Shown here: positions 1 to 9,145 of the stretch, piece by piece
How the letters are laid out: each line of letters opens with the position of its first letter
Position numbering within the stretch: the first letter of the stretch is position 1
NCBI RefSeq assembly: GCF_002951615.1
Contig: NZ_CP019062.1
Location: 1 to 64,000 of the forward strand
From: Rahnella sikkimica
Lineage (GTDB): Bacteria; Pseudomonadota; Gammaproteobacteria; Enterobacterales; Enterobacteriaceae
Direction of reading: 5' to 3'
Length of the DNA: 64,000 nt
Translations under genes and position numbers: made by a program
The notes under the pieces: generated by a model
Database searches by the model: none
Told to the model about the DNA's origin: nothing
Seen by the model: the letters and a program-made list of their open reading frames with translations, nothing else

Positions 1-60
1 AGTCACTGCATCCTCTAAATCATTCTTGCTGGATCAAGGCAGCGCGAAGGATGACGAGGA

Positions 61-515
61 TTATTTGCCAACCAGTGGCGGGACGAATACCACGCCCATA
101 TCCCACGGCTGTTCAATCCAGGTGTTCTGCGGGATATCCACCACGTAATCGTCAACCAGCGGCGCACCGGCAGGTTTGGCGAAGATCGTGATGAAATGCG
201 CTTTCGGATACATTTCGCGGATCGCTTTCGCGGTGCCGCCGGTATCGACCAGATCGTCGATGACGATGAAACCTTCACCGTCGCCTTCTGCGCGTTTCAG
301 CACTTGCATTTCACGCTGATTGTCGTGGTCGTAGCTGGAGATACACACGGTATCCACATGACGGATGCACAGTTCGCGAGCCAGCAACGCTGCAGGAACA
401 AGACCGCCACGGCTGGCAATAATGCCTTTCCATTGTTCTGCCGGCAGCAGGCGTTTCGCCATCGTGCGGGCGTGGATTTGCAGCATGTCCCAGGTTACAA
501 CGTATTTTCGCTCAT
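61..515 (-). pseudogene. gpt: Left-arm duplicate of gpt, frameshifted
   Basis: Second copy of xanthine-guanine phosphoribosyltransferase, read from the left palindrome arm. Compared with the intact copy at 10896-11354 it has lost one A from a five-A run just after the start codon, which frameshifts the first codons. It has also lost three bases (one Val codon) before the SRGGL segment. The PRPP-binding stretch [11 protein letters not shown] and the C-terminus are unchanged. I infer that this is a sequencing copy, not a gene. Confidence 0.9.
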
Positions 516-809
516 AAAGGTGTCCCAGCCAGTGAATTGACGGCTTCTAAAAATGTATTCGAGGGGAAAAAAGGTTGCGCAGGATTATAGTGAGTCCAGC
601 CTACAAAAACCAGCGGTTATAGTACCGCCAGCCCGCAAAAATCCTGCATTTTCTCCCCGCGCCCGCGCACAGGTTAAGATTAAGTGATATTGTGTCAGGC
701 CACTCGCCACACAGTCTGGCGGGGATTACTTAACCTTAAACCTACAGCATCTCAATCAGCTCCCCTGCAAATGGAGCCTGAATGAGCTGACTGTTACAGG
801 AGACTTATA
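516..809. other. Left-arm copy of the gpt-pepD divergent intergenic region
   Basis: Mirror of 10602-10895. It holds the leaders and presumably the promoters of the divergent gpt and pepD copies. The only sites I can call are the pepD ribosome binding site AGGAG at about 798-802 and a short AT-rich stretch near 675-695. No RNA gene or repeat is visible apart from the palindrome itself. Confidence 0.6.
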
Positions 810-2264
810 GTGTCTGAACTGTCCCAGCTTTCGCCACAACCGTTGTGGGATATTTTTGCCAAAGTATGTTCAATTCCGCACCCTTCTTATCATGAAGAAG
901 CGCTGGCAAAAACACATCGTTGAATGGGCTCAGGAAAAGGGTATCCACGCTGAGCGTGATGAAGTTGGCAACATTTTGCTGCGTAAACCGGCCACCCAAG
1001 CATGGAAAACCGCAAAGCCGTTGCCCCTGCAGGCTCACCTCGATATGGTGCCGCAGAAAAACAACGATACTGTTCATGATTTCACTAAAGATCCGATTCA
1101 GCCGTTCATCGAAGACGGTTGGGTAAAAGCCCGCGGCACCACGCTGGGCGCAGACAACGGCATCGGCCTGGCTTCTGCACTGGCGGTTCTGGCTGATGAC
1201 AGCGTAGAACACGGCCCGGAAGTGCTGCTGACCATGACCGAAGAAACCGGCATGGCGGCGCATTTGGCCTGCAACCGGACTGGTTACAGTCTGAAATTCT
1301 GATCAACACCGATTCTGAAACCGAAGGCGAAATCTACATGGGTTGCGCCGGCGGGATTGATTTTACCGCCACGTTGCCACTGAGCCGCGAAGCGGTTCCG
1401 GCCGGTTTCACCACGCTGAAACTGACGCTGAAAGGCCTGAAAGGCGGTCACTCCGGCGCGATATCCACCTCGGTCTGGGCAACGCAAGCAAACTGCTGGT
1501 GCGCTTCCTGTCTGAGCACGCTGACACCTCGGCCTGCGTCTGCTGGATTTCACCGCGGTACGCTGCGTAACGCGATTCCCCGCGAAGCCATCGCGACGCT
1601 GGCGATTGCAGCCGATAAAGCTGATGCACTGAAAGCCGCTGCACAGGAATTCCTGGCAACGATTCAGTTCGAACTGTCTGCTGTTGAGAAGAAAATCGCT
1701 TTCGTTGTTGAAGCGGCAGAAAGCACAGCGAAAGCGCTGGGCAAAGACAGCCAGAGCAAATTTATTGCGCTGCTGAACGCGACGCCAAACGGCGTGATCC
1801 GCATGAGCGATGACGTGAAAGGCGTGGTAGAAACCTCCCTTAACGTCGGCGTTGTCACCATGAAAGATGACGAAGTGGCGATCAACAGCCTGATCCGTTC
1901 CCTTATCGACAGCGGCAAAGAATACGTCGTCAGCATGCTGAATTCACTGGGTGAACTCGCAGGCGCAAAAAACCTGGCAAAAGGCAGCTACCCTGGCTGG
2001 AAACCTGAGCCAAGCTCTCCGGTAATGAAACTGGTTCGTGAAACCTACGAAACGCTGTTCAGCAAAACCCCGAACATCATGGTGATCCACGCCGGTCTGG
2101 AATGCGGTCTGTTCAAAAAACCGTACCCGGACATGGACATGGTTTCCATCGGGCCAACCATCACCGGGCCACACTCGCCGGATGAGCAGGTTGAAATCGC
2201 CAGCGTTGAGCTCTACTGGAAACTGCTGACAGCACTGCTGAAAGCGATTCCTGAACGTAACTAA
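810..2264 (+). pseudogene. pepD: Left-arm duplicate of pepD, multiple frameshifts
   Basis: Copy of aminoacyl-histidine dipeptidase with a GTG start. Against the intact copy at 9141-10601 it shows an extra A near 910, a lost G near 1000, an extra C near 1025, three bases lost near 1217, and single-base losses near 1258, 1461, 1527 and 1554. From about 1560 to the stop the reading frame is clean. Eight lesions in 750 bases, nearly all in runs, point to read error rather than decay under relaxed selection. Confidence 0.9.
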
Positions 2265-2375
2265 TTGTTTTAGCTGCTCCCCCTGCGAAGGGGGAGGTCG
2301 GGAGAAGTTTAGCGATCAACTCATAAGTCGTTTGCTATACCCCACCCCAACCCTCCCCTTCGCAGGGGAGGGAGC
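2265..2375. repeat. Intergenic C/G-rich repeat pair (left-arm copy)
   Basis: Mirror of 9040-9145. Two hairpins, one built on CTCCCCCTGCGAAGGGGGAG and one on CCTCCCCTTCGCAGGGGAGG, are separated by about 65 bases between the convergent pepD and dinB copies. The arms resemble interspersed palindromic repeats common in intergenic DNA of Enterobacterales; that assignment is from memory. Confidence 0.6.
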
Positions 2376-3428
2376 TTAAATCCAGTAGCAACTGCCGTTC
2401 TATCTGCGGGTCCTGCAACGTGACATGCAACCCGACCAGACGCACACCCCGCCCGCCGCGCCGCTGTTCCCACGCTTCACGCGCCACTTTCAGTAAATCT
2501 TCTTTATTCAGCACCGGCCAGACGTGTTCCTGCGTAGTCTGCTGGAAATCATGGAATTTGAGTTTCACGCCCTGACGCGCGATGCGTAAGTTCGGGCTGA
2601 CCCGGCTCAGGCGCGTTTGTAATTCAGGATATAAGCGTTCGATCAGCGCCACGCACTCTTCCCAACTGTGAATATCTTCCGCCAGCGTGCGTTCGACGCC
2701 GACAGATTTCCGCAGCCGCCCGGCTGAAATTTCACGCTCGTCGATGCCCTGACAACGCTCCCACAGCACGCGGCCAAATTTGCCAAACTGTTTCAGCAGC
2801 CTCGCTAAATCATAGCGCTGCACGTCGCCGCAGGTGATCAGCCCCTGCTCCTGCAATCGCTGGGCGGTGACTTTGCCAACGCCGGGGATTTTACTCAGCG
2901 GCAGATCCAGTAAAAAAGCCTCAACCTTGTCTGGTGTAATCACAAACTGGCCGTTGGGTTATTCAGGTCTGAGGCAATTTTTGCCAGAAATTTGATAGGT
3001 GCAATGCCCGCCGAGGCCGTCAGATTAATTTCATCAAAAATCGCCTGACGAATTTCAGCGGCGATCAGCGTCGCGGAGCCATTGCATTGGGTCGATTCTG
3101 AAACATCCAGATAAGCTTCGTCGAGTGACAGCGGTTCGATCAATGGCGTATAACGCGCAAAGATTTCGCGGATGTGGTTTGAGGCTTCTTTATACGCCTC
3201 CATTCGGCCGGGAATGACCTTCAGGTGCGGGCAAAGCTTGAGGGCCATTCCGGTCGGCATCGCGCTGTGTACGCCGAATTTACGTGCGGGATAATTGGCG
3301 GTGCTGATGACGCCACGCCGGTCGCGGCTGCCGCCGATGGCAACAGGAATGTCGCGCAGGGAAGGATCATCGCGCATCTCGACGGCCGCGAAAAAGCAGT
3401 CCATATCCACATGAATGATTTTACGCAT
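2335..3428 (-). pseudogene. dinB: Left-arm duplicate of dinB, one frameshift
   Basis: Copy of DNA polymerase IV. The frame breaks near 2958-2960, where GGGTT in this arm corresponds to GGGTTT in the right arm, so the catalytic half ends early. At the place where the right arm is broken (2921-2926 here, a six-base run) this arm is correct. The two arms therefore complement each other and imply an intact genomic dinB. Confidence 0.9.
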
Positions 3429-3444
3429 AGCCCTCCCCTGATGA

Positions 3445-3460
3445 CTGTATAAGTATACAG
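3445..3460 (-). promoter_or_regulatory. SOS (LexA) box, left-arm copy
   Basis: CTGTATAAGTATACAG fits the LexA consensus CTGT-N8-ACAG exactly, 16 bases upstream of the dinB start codon. It mirrors the site at 7943-7958. Confidence 0.85.
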
Positions 3461-3709
3461 TTGAATCAGGAGATTTCAAACACAGAAAATGACGGTTAAT
3501 TTGACTTAATTAATCACCATTAATGGCAACAGAAAGTATTTACATTTCTTAAACTGATTATTCAATATTTGGTGATTGCTAAAAAATTAATCAGTATTAA
3601 TATGGCAACGTTTCAGACAGACAGTACATAAGAAGAAAATCAGTGGCGGTCTTACAGGCAGTTCATCTGTAGACAAAATAATCAAAATTATTATCAAGCA
3701 GGACTTAGA

Positions 3710-4433
3710 ATGATCAGAATCGCGCTGTTTCTTGCGATGCTCCTCAGTTTGCCTTTATTTACAGCAAATTACGCCGTGGCCAGCGATGCTGTCCCGGTCA
3801 ACGCGACGCTTAAAAAACAATTGTTAGGTGCTCCCGTTTATATCCAGATTTTCAAACAAGAACGTAAACTCGAATTGTATGCGCAGCTCGACGGCGAATA
3901 TCGTCTGATCGGCGCCTACGGCATCTGCGATTTTTCGGGTGGTTTAGGAAATAAGCGTCGTGAAGGTGATTTTAAAAGCCCGGAAGGTTTCTATAACGTG
4001 GACATTCACCACCTGAAACCGGACAGCCGCTTTTATCGCGCCATCAACATCGGCTTCCCGAACGCGTATGACATCTCACAGGGCTATTCAGGTAAGTATC
4101 TGATGATCCACGGCAACTGCAAATCTATCGGTTGCTACGCGATGACTGACGGTTATATGGATGAAATTTTCACGTACGTGCAGGCGGCTTCCAGTTCGGC
4201 CAGCGCAACGTGCAGATCAGCATTTATCCGTTCAAAATGACCGATGCCAATATGCAGTCGCACAAAACTCAAGCTACATCACGTTCTGGCGTCAGCTACA
4301 GCCGGGCTTTGCGTACTTTGAGAAGCACCATCAGCCACCGAATGTCGTGGTGACTAACGGGCAATATGAAGTGCTGCAACCGTTATCAAACATCCCGCTG
4401 CCTTCACAGCTGGCGTTCGCCCCGGTGAAATAA
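3710..4433 (+). pseudogene. dpaA: Left-arm duplicate of dpaA (yafK), two frameshifts
   Basis: Copy of the YkuD-fold periplasmic protein. Relative to the intact 241-residue copy at 6968-7693 it has lost one T near 4187 and one A near 4263, splitting the frame into an N-terminal piece with signal peptide and catalytic motif and a C-terminal piece. Both losses are in homopolymers. Confidence 0.9.
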
Positions 4434-5172
4434 TGCGAATTCACCTGGAGCAATTTTGTTCCAGGTTTCGTTTGCCGTCAGCGGTTGCGTGGCAATCACG
4501 GTGACGACATCATCCGGTGTCGTCTGCTGCTGAAAATCAATTTCCACATCCTGATCCAACAACGTTGCCTTTCCGAAAGGCGCACGCCGCGTGATCCAGT
4601 GCAGATTCGTCGAACAATAGGCCATCACAAAATGCCCGTCCGACAACAGCATATTAAACACGGCCCTTCTGCCGTAACTCATCCGCCAGCGACGCAATAT
4701 ACCGGAACACCGGCGGCCAGCTTGCCGGTCGGCGCGGATAACGCTGGGTGAGTTTATGCAGCAACCAGCAAAATGCGTATTCACTGTCGGTCTGGCCGAT
4801 CGGGCGCAATGTGCCGGTATCCAGCTGACGGTAACCGCGAAGCTGGCCGTTGTGCGCGTAAGTCCAGTTATGGCCCCACAGTTCGCGGGTAAACGGATGG
4901 GTATTCTCCAGCGCCACTTCGCCACGGTTTGCCTGACGAATATGGGAAATCACCGCACAGGATTTGATCGGGTATTCCTGAACAAGACGGGGCGATAGGC
5001 GAATTAAAACTCGGCATCGGATCTTTAAAAGTACGACAGCCATTCCCCTCGTAGAAGGTAATGCCCCAGCCGTCTTTATGCGGGCCAGTCCCGCCACCGC
5101 GCTGCACTAATCCGCTGAAACTGAAACAATATCAGTTGGAACGTTAGCGCTCATCCCGAGCAATTCGCACAT
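4404..5172 (-). pseudogene. yafJ: Left-arm duplicate of yafJ, frameshifted
   Basis: Copy of the class II glutamine amidotransferase-like protein YafJ. It starts [10 protein letters not shown] and is then broken near 5130, by an extra G near 4991 and by an extra C near 4665. It is correct at both positions where the right-arm copy is broken (AFCWLLHKL and GKATLLDQD segments). The consensus of the arms gives one uninterrupted protein of about 255 residues. Confidence 0.88.
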
Positions 5173-5198
5173 CTCCCGCCTCCTTTACAGCAAAGGCA

Positions 5199-5697
5199 TT
5201 ACGCCTTCGCCATCTCTTTTTCGATTAACAGAATCAAAATGTGGATCACTTAATGTGATTTCCTGCACGCGGTCAGCGAAACCAAAGTGTGGCACGCGAA
5301 TTTCCACGTCGGCAGAACCGTCCATTTTGCCGCCGTCTTTACCGGTCAGGGTAATGACTTTCATGCCTTTGGCGCGCGCGGCTTCAATCGCTTTGATCAC
5401 GTTACCGGAATTGCCGGATGTGGAGATGCCCAACAGCACATCGCCTTTCTGACCCACGGCTTCCAGATAACGGGAGAAGATATATTCGTAACCGAAATCG
5501 TTGCCCACGCAGGAGATGTGGCTGACGTCGGAAATCGCAATCGCCGGGTAGCCCGGACGGTTTTCACGGTAGCGCCCGGTCAGTTCTTCCGCAAAATGCA
5601 TGGCGTCACAGTGTGAACCGCCGTTACCGCAGGAAATCACTTTCCCGCCCGCCTTGAAACGACAGCTGCTGCTACGCTGAATAAATTCATCAGCGGA
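5199..5697 (-). pseudogene. gmhA: Left-arm copy of gmhA, cut off at the palindrome centre
   Basis: Reads into phosphoheptose isomerase from the fold point: about twenty degraded residues, then the SIS-domain core from [18 protein letters not shown] onward. It keeps the correct [14 protein letters not shown] segment that is damaged in the right arm, but is frameshifted near the C-terminus after FADRVQEI. The N-terminal part (about 35-40 residues) is absent because the sequence folds back here. Confidence 0.88.
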
Positions 5698-5742
5698 TCC
5701 GGCAATATTGAGTCTATCAACGTGCAGCAGGCTGTGCCGATC
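5660..5742. other. Fold point of the palindrome
   Basis: Centre of symmetry at GGATCC (5695-5700). On either side the arms can be aligned (GCGTAGCAGCAG to the left, reverse complemented, against ACGTGCAGCAG to the right) only with a gap or mismatch every few bases. This error-dense turn is typical of reads that continue from one strand into its complement. Both sides derive from the 5' part of gmhA. Confidence 0.8.
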
Positions 5743-6205
5743 TTTCAAGGCGGGCGGGAAAGTGATTTCCTGCGGTAACGGCGGTTCACACTGTGACGCC
5801 ATGCATTTTGCGGAAGAACTGACCGGGCGCTACCGTGAAAACCGTCCGGGCTACCCGGCGATTGCGATTTCCGACGTCAGCCACATCTCCTGCGTGGGCA
5901 ACGATTTCGGTTACGAATATATCTTCTCCCGTTATCTGGAAGCCGTGGGTCAGAAAGGCGATGTGCTGTTGGGCATCTCCACATCCGCAATTCGTAACGT
6001 GATCAAAGCGATTGAAGCCGCGCGCGCCAAAGGCATGAAAGTCATTACCCTGACCGGTAAAGACGGCGGCCAAAAATGGACGGTTCTTGCCGACGTGGAA
6101 ATTCGCGTGCCACACTTTGGTTTCGCTGACCGCGTGCAGGAAATCCACATTAAAGTGATCCACATTTTGATTCTGTTAATCGAAAAAGAGATGGCGAAGG
6201 CGTAA
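5698..6205 (+). pseudogene. gmhA: Phosphoheptose isomerase GmhA, 5'-truncated at the fold point
   Basis: GmhA (LpcA) isomerises sedoheptulose 7-phosphate to D-glycero-manno-heptose 7-phosphate, the first step toward LPS inner-core heptose, in the cytosol. The SIS domain is clear: [21 protein letters not shown], then [14 protein letters not shown], and the C-terminal HIKVIHILI helix with EKEMAKA before the stop. About 35 N-terminal residues are missing because the palindrome turns here, the first twenty codons are error-ridden, and GISTSGNSG has become GISTSAIR. The genomic gene is probably intact (family length about 192 residues). It is followed after 26 bases by yafJ, as in E. coli. Confidence 0.85.
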
Positions 6206-6231
6206 TGCCTTTGCTGTAAAGGAGGCGGGAG

Positions 6232-6997
6232 ATGTGCGAATTGCTCGGGATGAGCGCTAACGTTCCAACTGATATTTGTTTCAGTTTCAGCGGATTAGTG
6301 CAGCGCGGTGGCGGGACTGGCCCGCATAAAGACGGCTGGGGCATTACCTTCTACGAGGGGAATGGCTGTCGTACTTTTAAAGATCCGATGCCGAGTTTTA
6401 ATTCGCCTATCGCCCGTCTTGTTCAGGAATACCCGATCAAATCCTGTGCGGTGATTTCCCATATTCGTCAGGCAAACCGTGGCGAAGTGGCGCTGGAGAA
6501 TACCCATCCGTTTACCCGCGAACTGTGGGGCCATAACTGGACTTACGCGCACAACGGCCAGCTTCGCGGTTACCGTCAGCTGGATACCGGCACATTGCGC
6601 CCGATCGGCCAGACCGACAGTGAATACGCATTTGCTGGTTGCTGCATAAACTCACCCAGCGTTATCCGCGCCGACCGGCAAGCTGGCCGCCGGTGTTCCG
6701 GTATATTGCGTCGCTGGCGGATGAGTTACGGCAGAAGGGCGTGTTTAATATGCTGTTGTCGGACGGGCATTTTGTGATGGCCTATTGTTCGACGAATCTG
6801 CACTGGATCACGCGGCGTGCGCCTTTCGGAAAGGCAACGTGTTGGATCAGGATGTGGAAATTGATTTTCAGCAGCAGACGACACCGGATGATGTCGTCAC
6901 CGTGATTGCCACGCAACCGCTGACGGCAAACGAAACCTGGAACAAAATTGCTCCAGGTGAATTCGCATTATTTCACCGGGGCGAACGCCAGCTGTGA
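6232..6997 (+). pseudogene. yafJ: YafJ class II glutamine amidotransferase-like protein, two probable sequencing frameshifts
   Basis: YafJ is a stand-alone Ntn-type glutamine amidotransferase domain whose substrate is not known. The chain begins [10 protein letters not shown]; Cys2 would be the N-terminal nucleophile after Met removal. [23 protein letters not shown] and ENTHPF are the conserved GATase-2 segments. The frame breaks at 6631-6633 (TTT, with TTTT in the mirror arm) and at about 6838-6842 (ACGTGTTGG, with ACGTTGTTGG in the mirror arm). Corrected, it gives about 255 residues, the E. coli length. A GGAGG ribosome binding site precedes the start. Its 3' end overlaps the convergent dpaA by 30 bases. 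Confidence 0.85.
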
Positions 6998-7693
6998 AGG
7001 CAGCGGGATGTTTGATAACGGTTGCAGCACTTCATATTGCCCGTTAGTCACCACGACATTCGGTGGCTGATGGTGCTTCTCAAAGTACGCAAAGCCCGGC
7101 TGTAGCTGACGCCAGAACGTGATGTAGCTTGAGTTTTTGTGCGACTGCATATTGGCATCGGTCATTTTGAACGGATAAATGCTGATCTGCACGTTGCGCT
7201 GGCCGAACTGGAAAGCCGCCTGCACGTACGTGAAAATTTCATCCATATAACCGTCAGTCATCGCGTAGCAACCGATAGATTTGCAGTTGCCGTGGATCAT
7301 CAGATACTTACCTGAATAGCCCTGTGAGATGTCATACGCGTTCGGGAAGCCGATGTTGATGGCGCGATAAAAGCGGCTGTCCGGTTTCAGGTGGTGAATG
7401 TCCACGTTATAGAAACCTTCCGGGCTTTTAAAATCACCTTCACGACGCTTATTTCCTAAACCACCCGAAAAATCGCAGATGCCGTAGGCGCCGATCAGAC
7501 GATATTCGCCGTCGAGCTGCGCATACAATTCGAGTTTACGTTCTTGTTTGAAAATCTGGATATAAACGGGAGCACCTAACAATTGTTTTTTAAGCGTCGC
7601 GTTGACCGGGACAGCATCGCTGGCCACGGCGTAATTTGCTGTAAATAAAGGCAAACTGAGGAGCATCGCAAGAAACAGCGCGATTCTGATCAT
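6968..7693 (-). CDS. dpaA: DpaA (YafK), periplasmic L,D-transpeptidase-fold peptidoglycan amidase
   Basis: 241 residues, close to the E. coli YafK length. Residues 1-25 are a signal peptide (MIRIALFLAMLLSLPLF, cleavage after AVASDA or nearby). The YkuD-type catalytic motif HGNCKSIGCYAM spans residues 134-145, with His134 and Cys142 as the expected catalytic pair. The E. coli protein releases Braun lipoprotein from peptidoglycan by cutting the meso-DAP to lysine bond (DpaA/LdtF). It is convergent with yafJ and divergent from dinB. It is intact here and frameshifted twice in the mirror copy. Confidence 0.9.
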   Translation of the reverse strand: MIRIALFLAMLLSLPLFTANYAVASDAVPVNATLKKQLLGAPVYIQIFKQERKLELYAQLDGEYRLIGAYGICDFSGGLGNKRREGDFKSPEGFYNVDIHHLKPDSRFYRAINIGFPNAYDISQGYSGKYLMIHGNCKSIGCYAMTDGYMDEIFTYVQAAFQFGQRNVQISIYPFKMTDANMQSHKNSSYITFWRQLQPGFAYFEKHHQPPNVVVTNGQYEVLQPLSNIPLPSQLAFAPVK

Positions 7694-7942
7694 TCTAAGT
7701 CCTGCTTGATAATAATTTTGATTATTTTGTCTACAGATGAACTGCCTGTAAGACCGCCACTGATTTTCTTCTTATGTACTGTCTGTCTGAAACGTTGCCA
7801 TATTAATACTGATTAATTTTTTAGCAATCACCAAATATTGAATAATCAGTTTAAGAAATGTAAATACTTTCTGTTGCCATTAATGGTGATTAATTAAGTC
7901 AAATTAACCGTCATTTTCTGTGTTTGAAATCTCCTGATTCAA
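7694..7942. other. dpaA-dinB divergent intergenic region
   Basis: AT-rich region of about 250 bases (many TAAT and ATTAA steps near 7790-7905) between two divergent starts. It should hold the dpaA promoter; dinB uses the SOS box at its right edge. I see no RNA gene or ORF here. The mirror copy is 3461-3709. Confidence 0.5.
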
Positions 7943-7958
7943 CTGTATACTTATACAG
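7943..7958 (+). promoter_or_regulatory. SOS (LexA) box of dinB
   Basis: CTGTATACTTATACAG is a perfect match to CTGT-N8-ACAG with an alternating AT centre, 16 bases upstream of the dinB ATG at 7975. LexA binding here would make dinB damage-inducible, as in E. coli. Confidence 0.9.
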
Positions 7959-7974
7959 TCATCAGGGGAGGGCT

Positions 7975-9070
7975 ATGCGTAAAATCATTCATGTGGATAT
8001 GGACTGCTTTTTCGCGGCCGTCGAGATGCGCGATGATCCTTCCCTGCGCGACATTCCTGTTGCCATCGGCGGCAGCCGCGACCGGCGTGGCGTCATCAGC
8101 ACCGCCAATTATCCCGCACGTAAATTCGGCGTACACAGCGCGATGCCGACCGGAATGGCCCTCAAGCTTTGCCCGCACCTGAAGGTCATTCCCGGCCGAA
8201 TGGAGGCGTATAAAGAAGCCTCAAACCACATCCGCGAAATCTTTGCGCGTTATACGCCATTGATCGAACCGCTGTCACTCGACGAAGCTTATCTGGATGT
8301 TTCAGAATCGACCCAATGCAATGGCTCCGCGACGCTGATCGCCGCTGAAATTCGTCAGGCGATTTTTGATGAAATTAATCTGACGGCCTCGGCGGGCATT
8401 GCACCTATCAAATTTCTGGCAAAAATTGCCTCAGACCTGAATAAACCCAACGGCCAGTTTGTGATTACACCAGACAAGGTTGAGGCTTTTTTTACTGGAT
8501 CTGCCGCTGAGTAAAATCCCCGGCGTTGGCAAAGTCACCGCCCAGCGATTGCAGGAGCAGGGGCTGATCACCTGCGGCGACGTGCAGCGCTATGATTTAG
8601 CGAGGCTGCTGAAACAGTTTGGCAAATTTGGCCGCGTGCTGTGGGAGCGTTGTCAGGGCATCGACGAGCGTGAAATTTCAGCCGGGCGGCTGCGGAAATC
8701 TGTCGGCGTCGAACGCACGCTGGCGGAAGATATTCACAGTTGGGAAGAGTGCGTGGCGCTGATCGAACGCTTATATCCTGAATTACAAACGCGCCTGAGC
8801 CGGGTCAGCCCGAACTTACGCATCGCGCGTCAGGGCGTGAAACTCAAATTCCATGATTTCCAGCAGACTACGCAGGAACACGTCTGGCCGGTGCTGAATA
8901 AAGAAGATTTACTGAAAGTGGCGCGTGAAGCGTGGGAACAGCGGCGCGGCGGGCGGGGTGTGCGTCTGGTCGGGTTGCATGTCACGTTGCAGGACCCGCA
9001 GATAGAACGGCAGTTGCTACTGGATTTAAGCTCCCTCCCCTGCGAAGGGGAGGGTTGGGGTGGGGTATAG
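7975..9070 (+). pseudogene. dinB: DNA polymerase IV (DinB), one probable sequencing frameshift
   Basis: Y-family translesion polymerase, cytosolic and SOS-induced. The start [17 protein letters not shown] carries the metal ligand Asp8, and [10 protein letters not shown] puts Asp103 and Glu104 at the E. coli catalytic positions. The palm and fingers are followed by the thumb helix-hairpin-helix KIPGVGKVTAQRLQ and the little finger. At 8487-8493 there are seven T residues; the mirror arm has six, which restores [15 protein letters not shown]. Corrected length is about 364 residues, against 351 in E. coli; the extra C-terminal residues come from the flanking repeat. CAGGGGAGGG is the ribosome binding site. 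I expect the genomic gene to be functional. Confidence 0.88.
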
Positions 9071-9145
9071 CAAACGACTTATGAGTTGATCGCTAAACTT
9101 CTCCCGACCTCCCCCTTCGCAGGGGGAGCAGCTAAAACAATTAGT
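9034..9145. repeat. C/G-rich palindromic repeat pair between dinB and pepD
   Basis: CTCCCCTGCGAAGGGGAG at about 9034-9051 and CTCCCCCTTCGCAGGGGGAG at about 9110-9129 are two related hairpins facing each other across about 60 bases, with GGTTGGGGTGGGGTA in between. The first lies inside the 3' end of dinB and codes for its last dozen residues. Such elements between convergent genes resemble REP-like intergenic repeats and may act as transcript ends. Confidence 0.6.

Larger units (their letters stand above)
1..5697. repeat. Left arm of an 11.4-kb inverted repeat (probable artefact)
   Basis: Bases 1-5697 are the reverse complement of 5698-11415 apart from small indels. Gene landmarks pair at a near-constant coordinate sum: gpt stop 61/11354, pepD start 810/10601, dinB start 3428/7975, dpaA start 3710/7693, gmhA stop 5199/6205. 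The sum falls from 11415 to about 11401-11404 toward the centre, so this arm is about 10-14 bases shorter. The differences are almost all single-base losses or gains in runs, the pattern of uncorrected long reads. The arm is still paired at base 1, so the repeat either stops at a contig end or continues outside the window. The real gene set is the right arm. Confidence 0.96.

Noticed and set aside
5185..5802. A 205-codon open frame on the minus strand crossing the palindrome centre, looking like a GmhA with an unusual N-terminus
   Set aside because: Its first third is translated from the reverse complement of the other arm. It exists only because the sequence folds back on itself.
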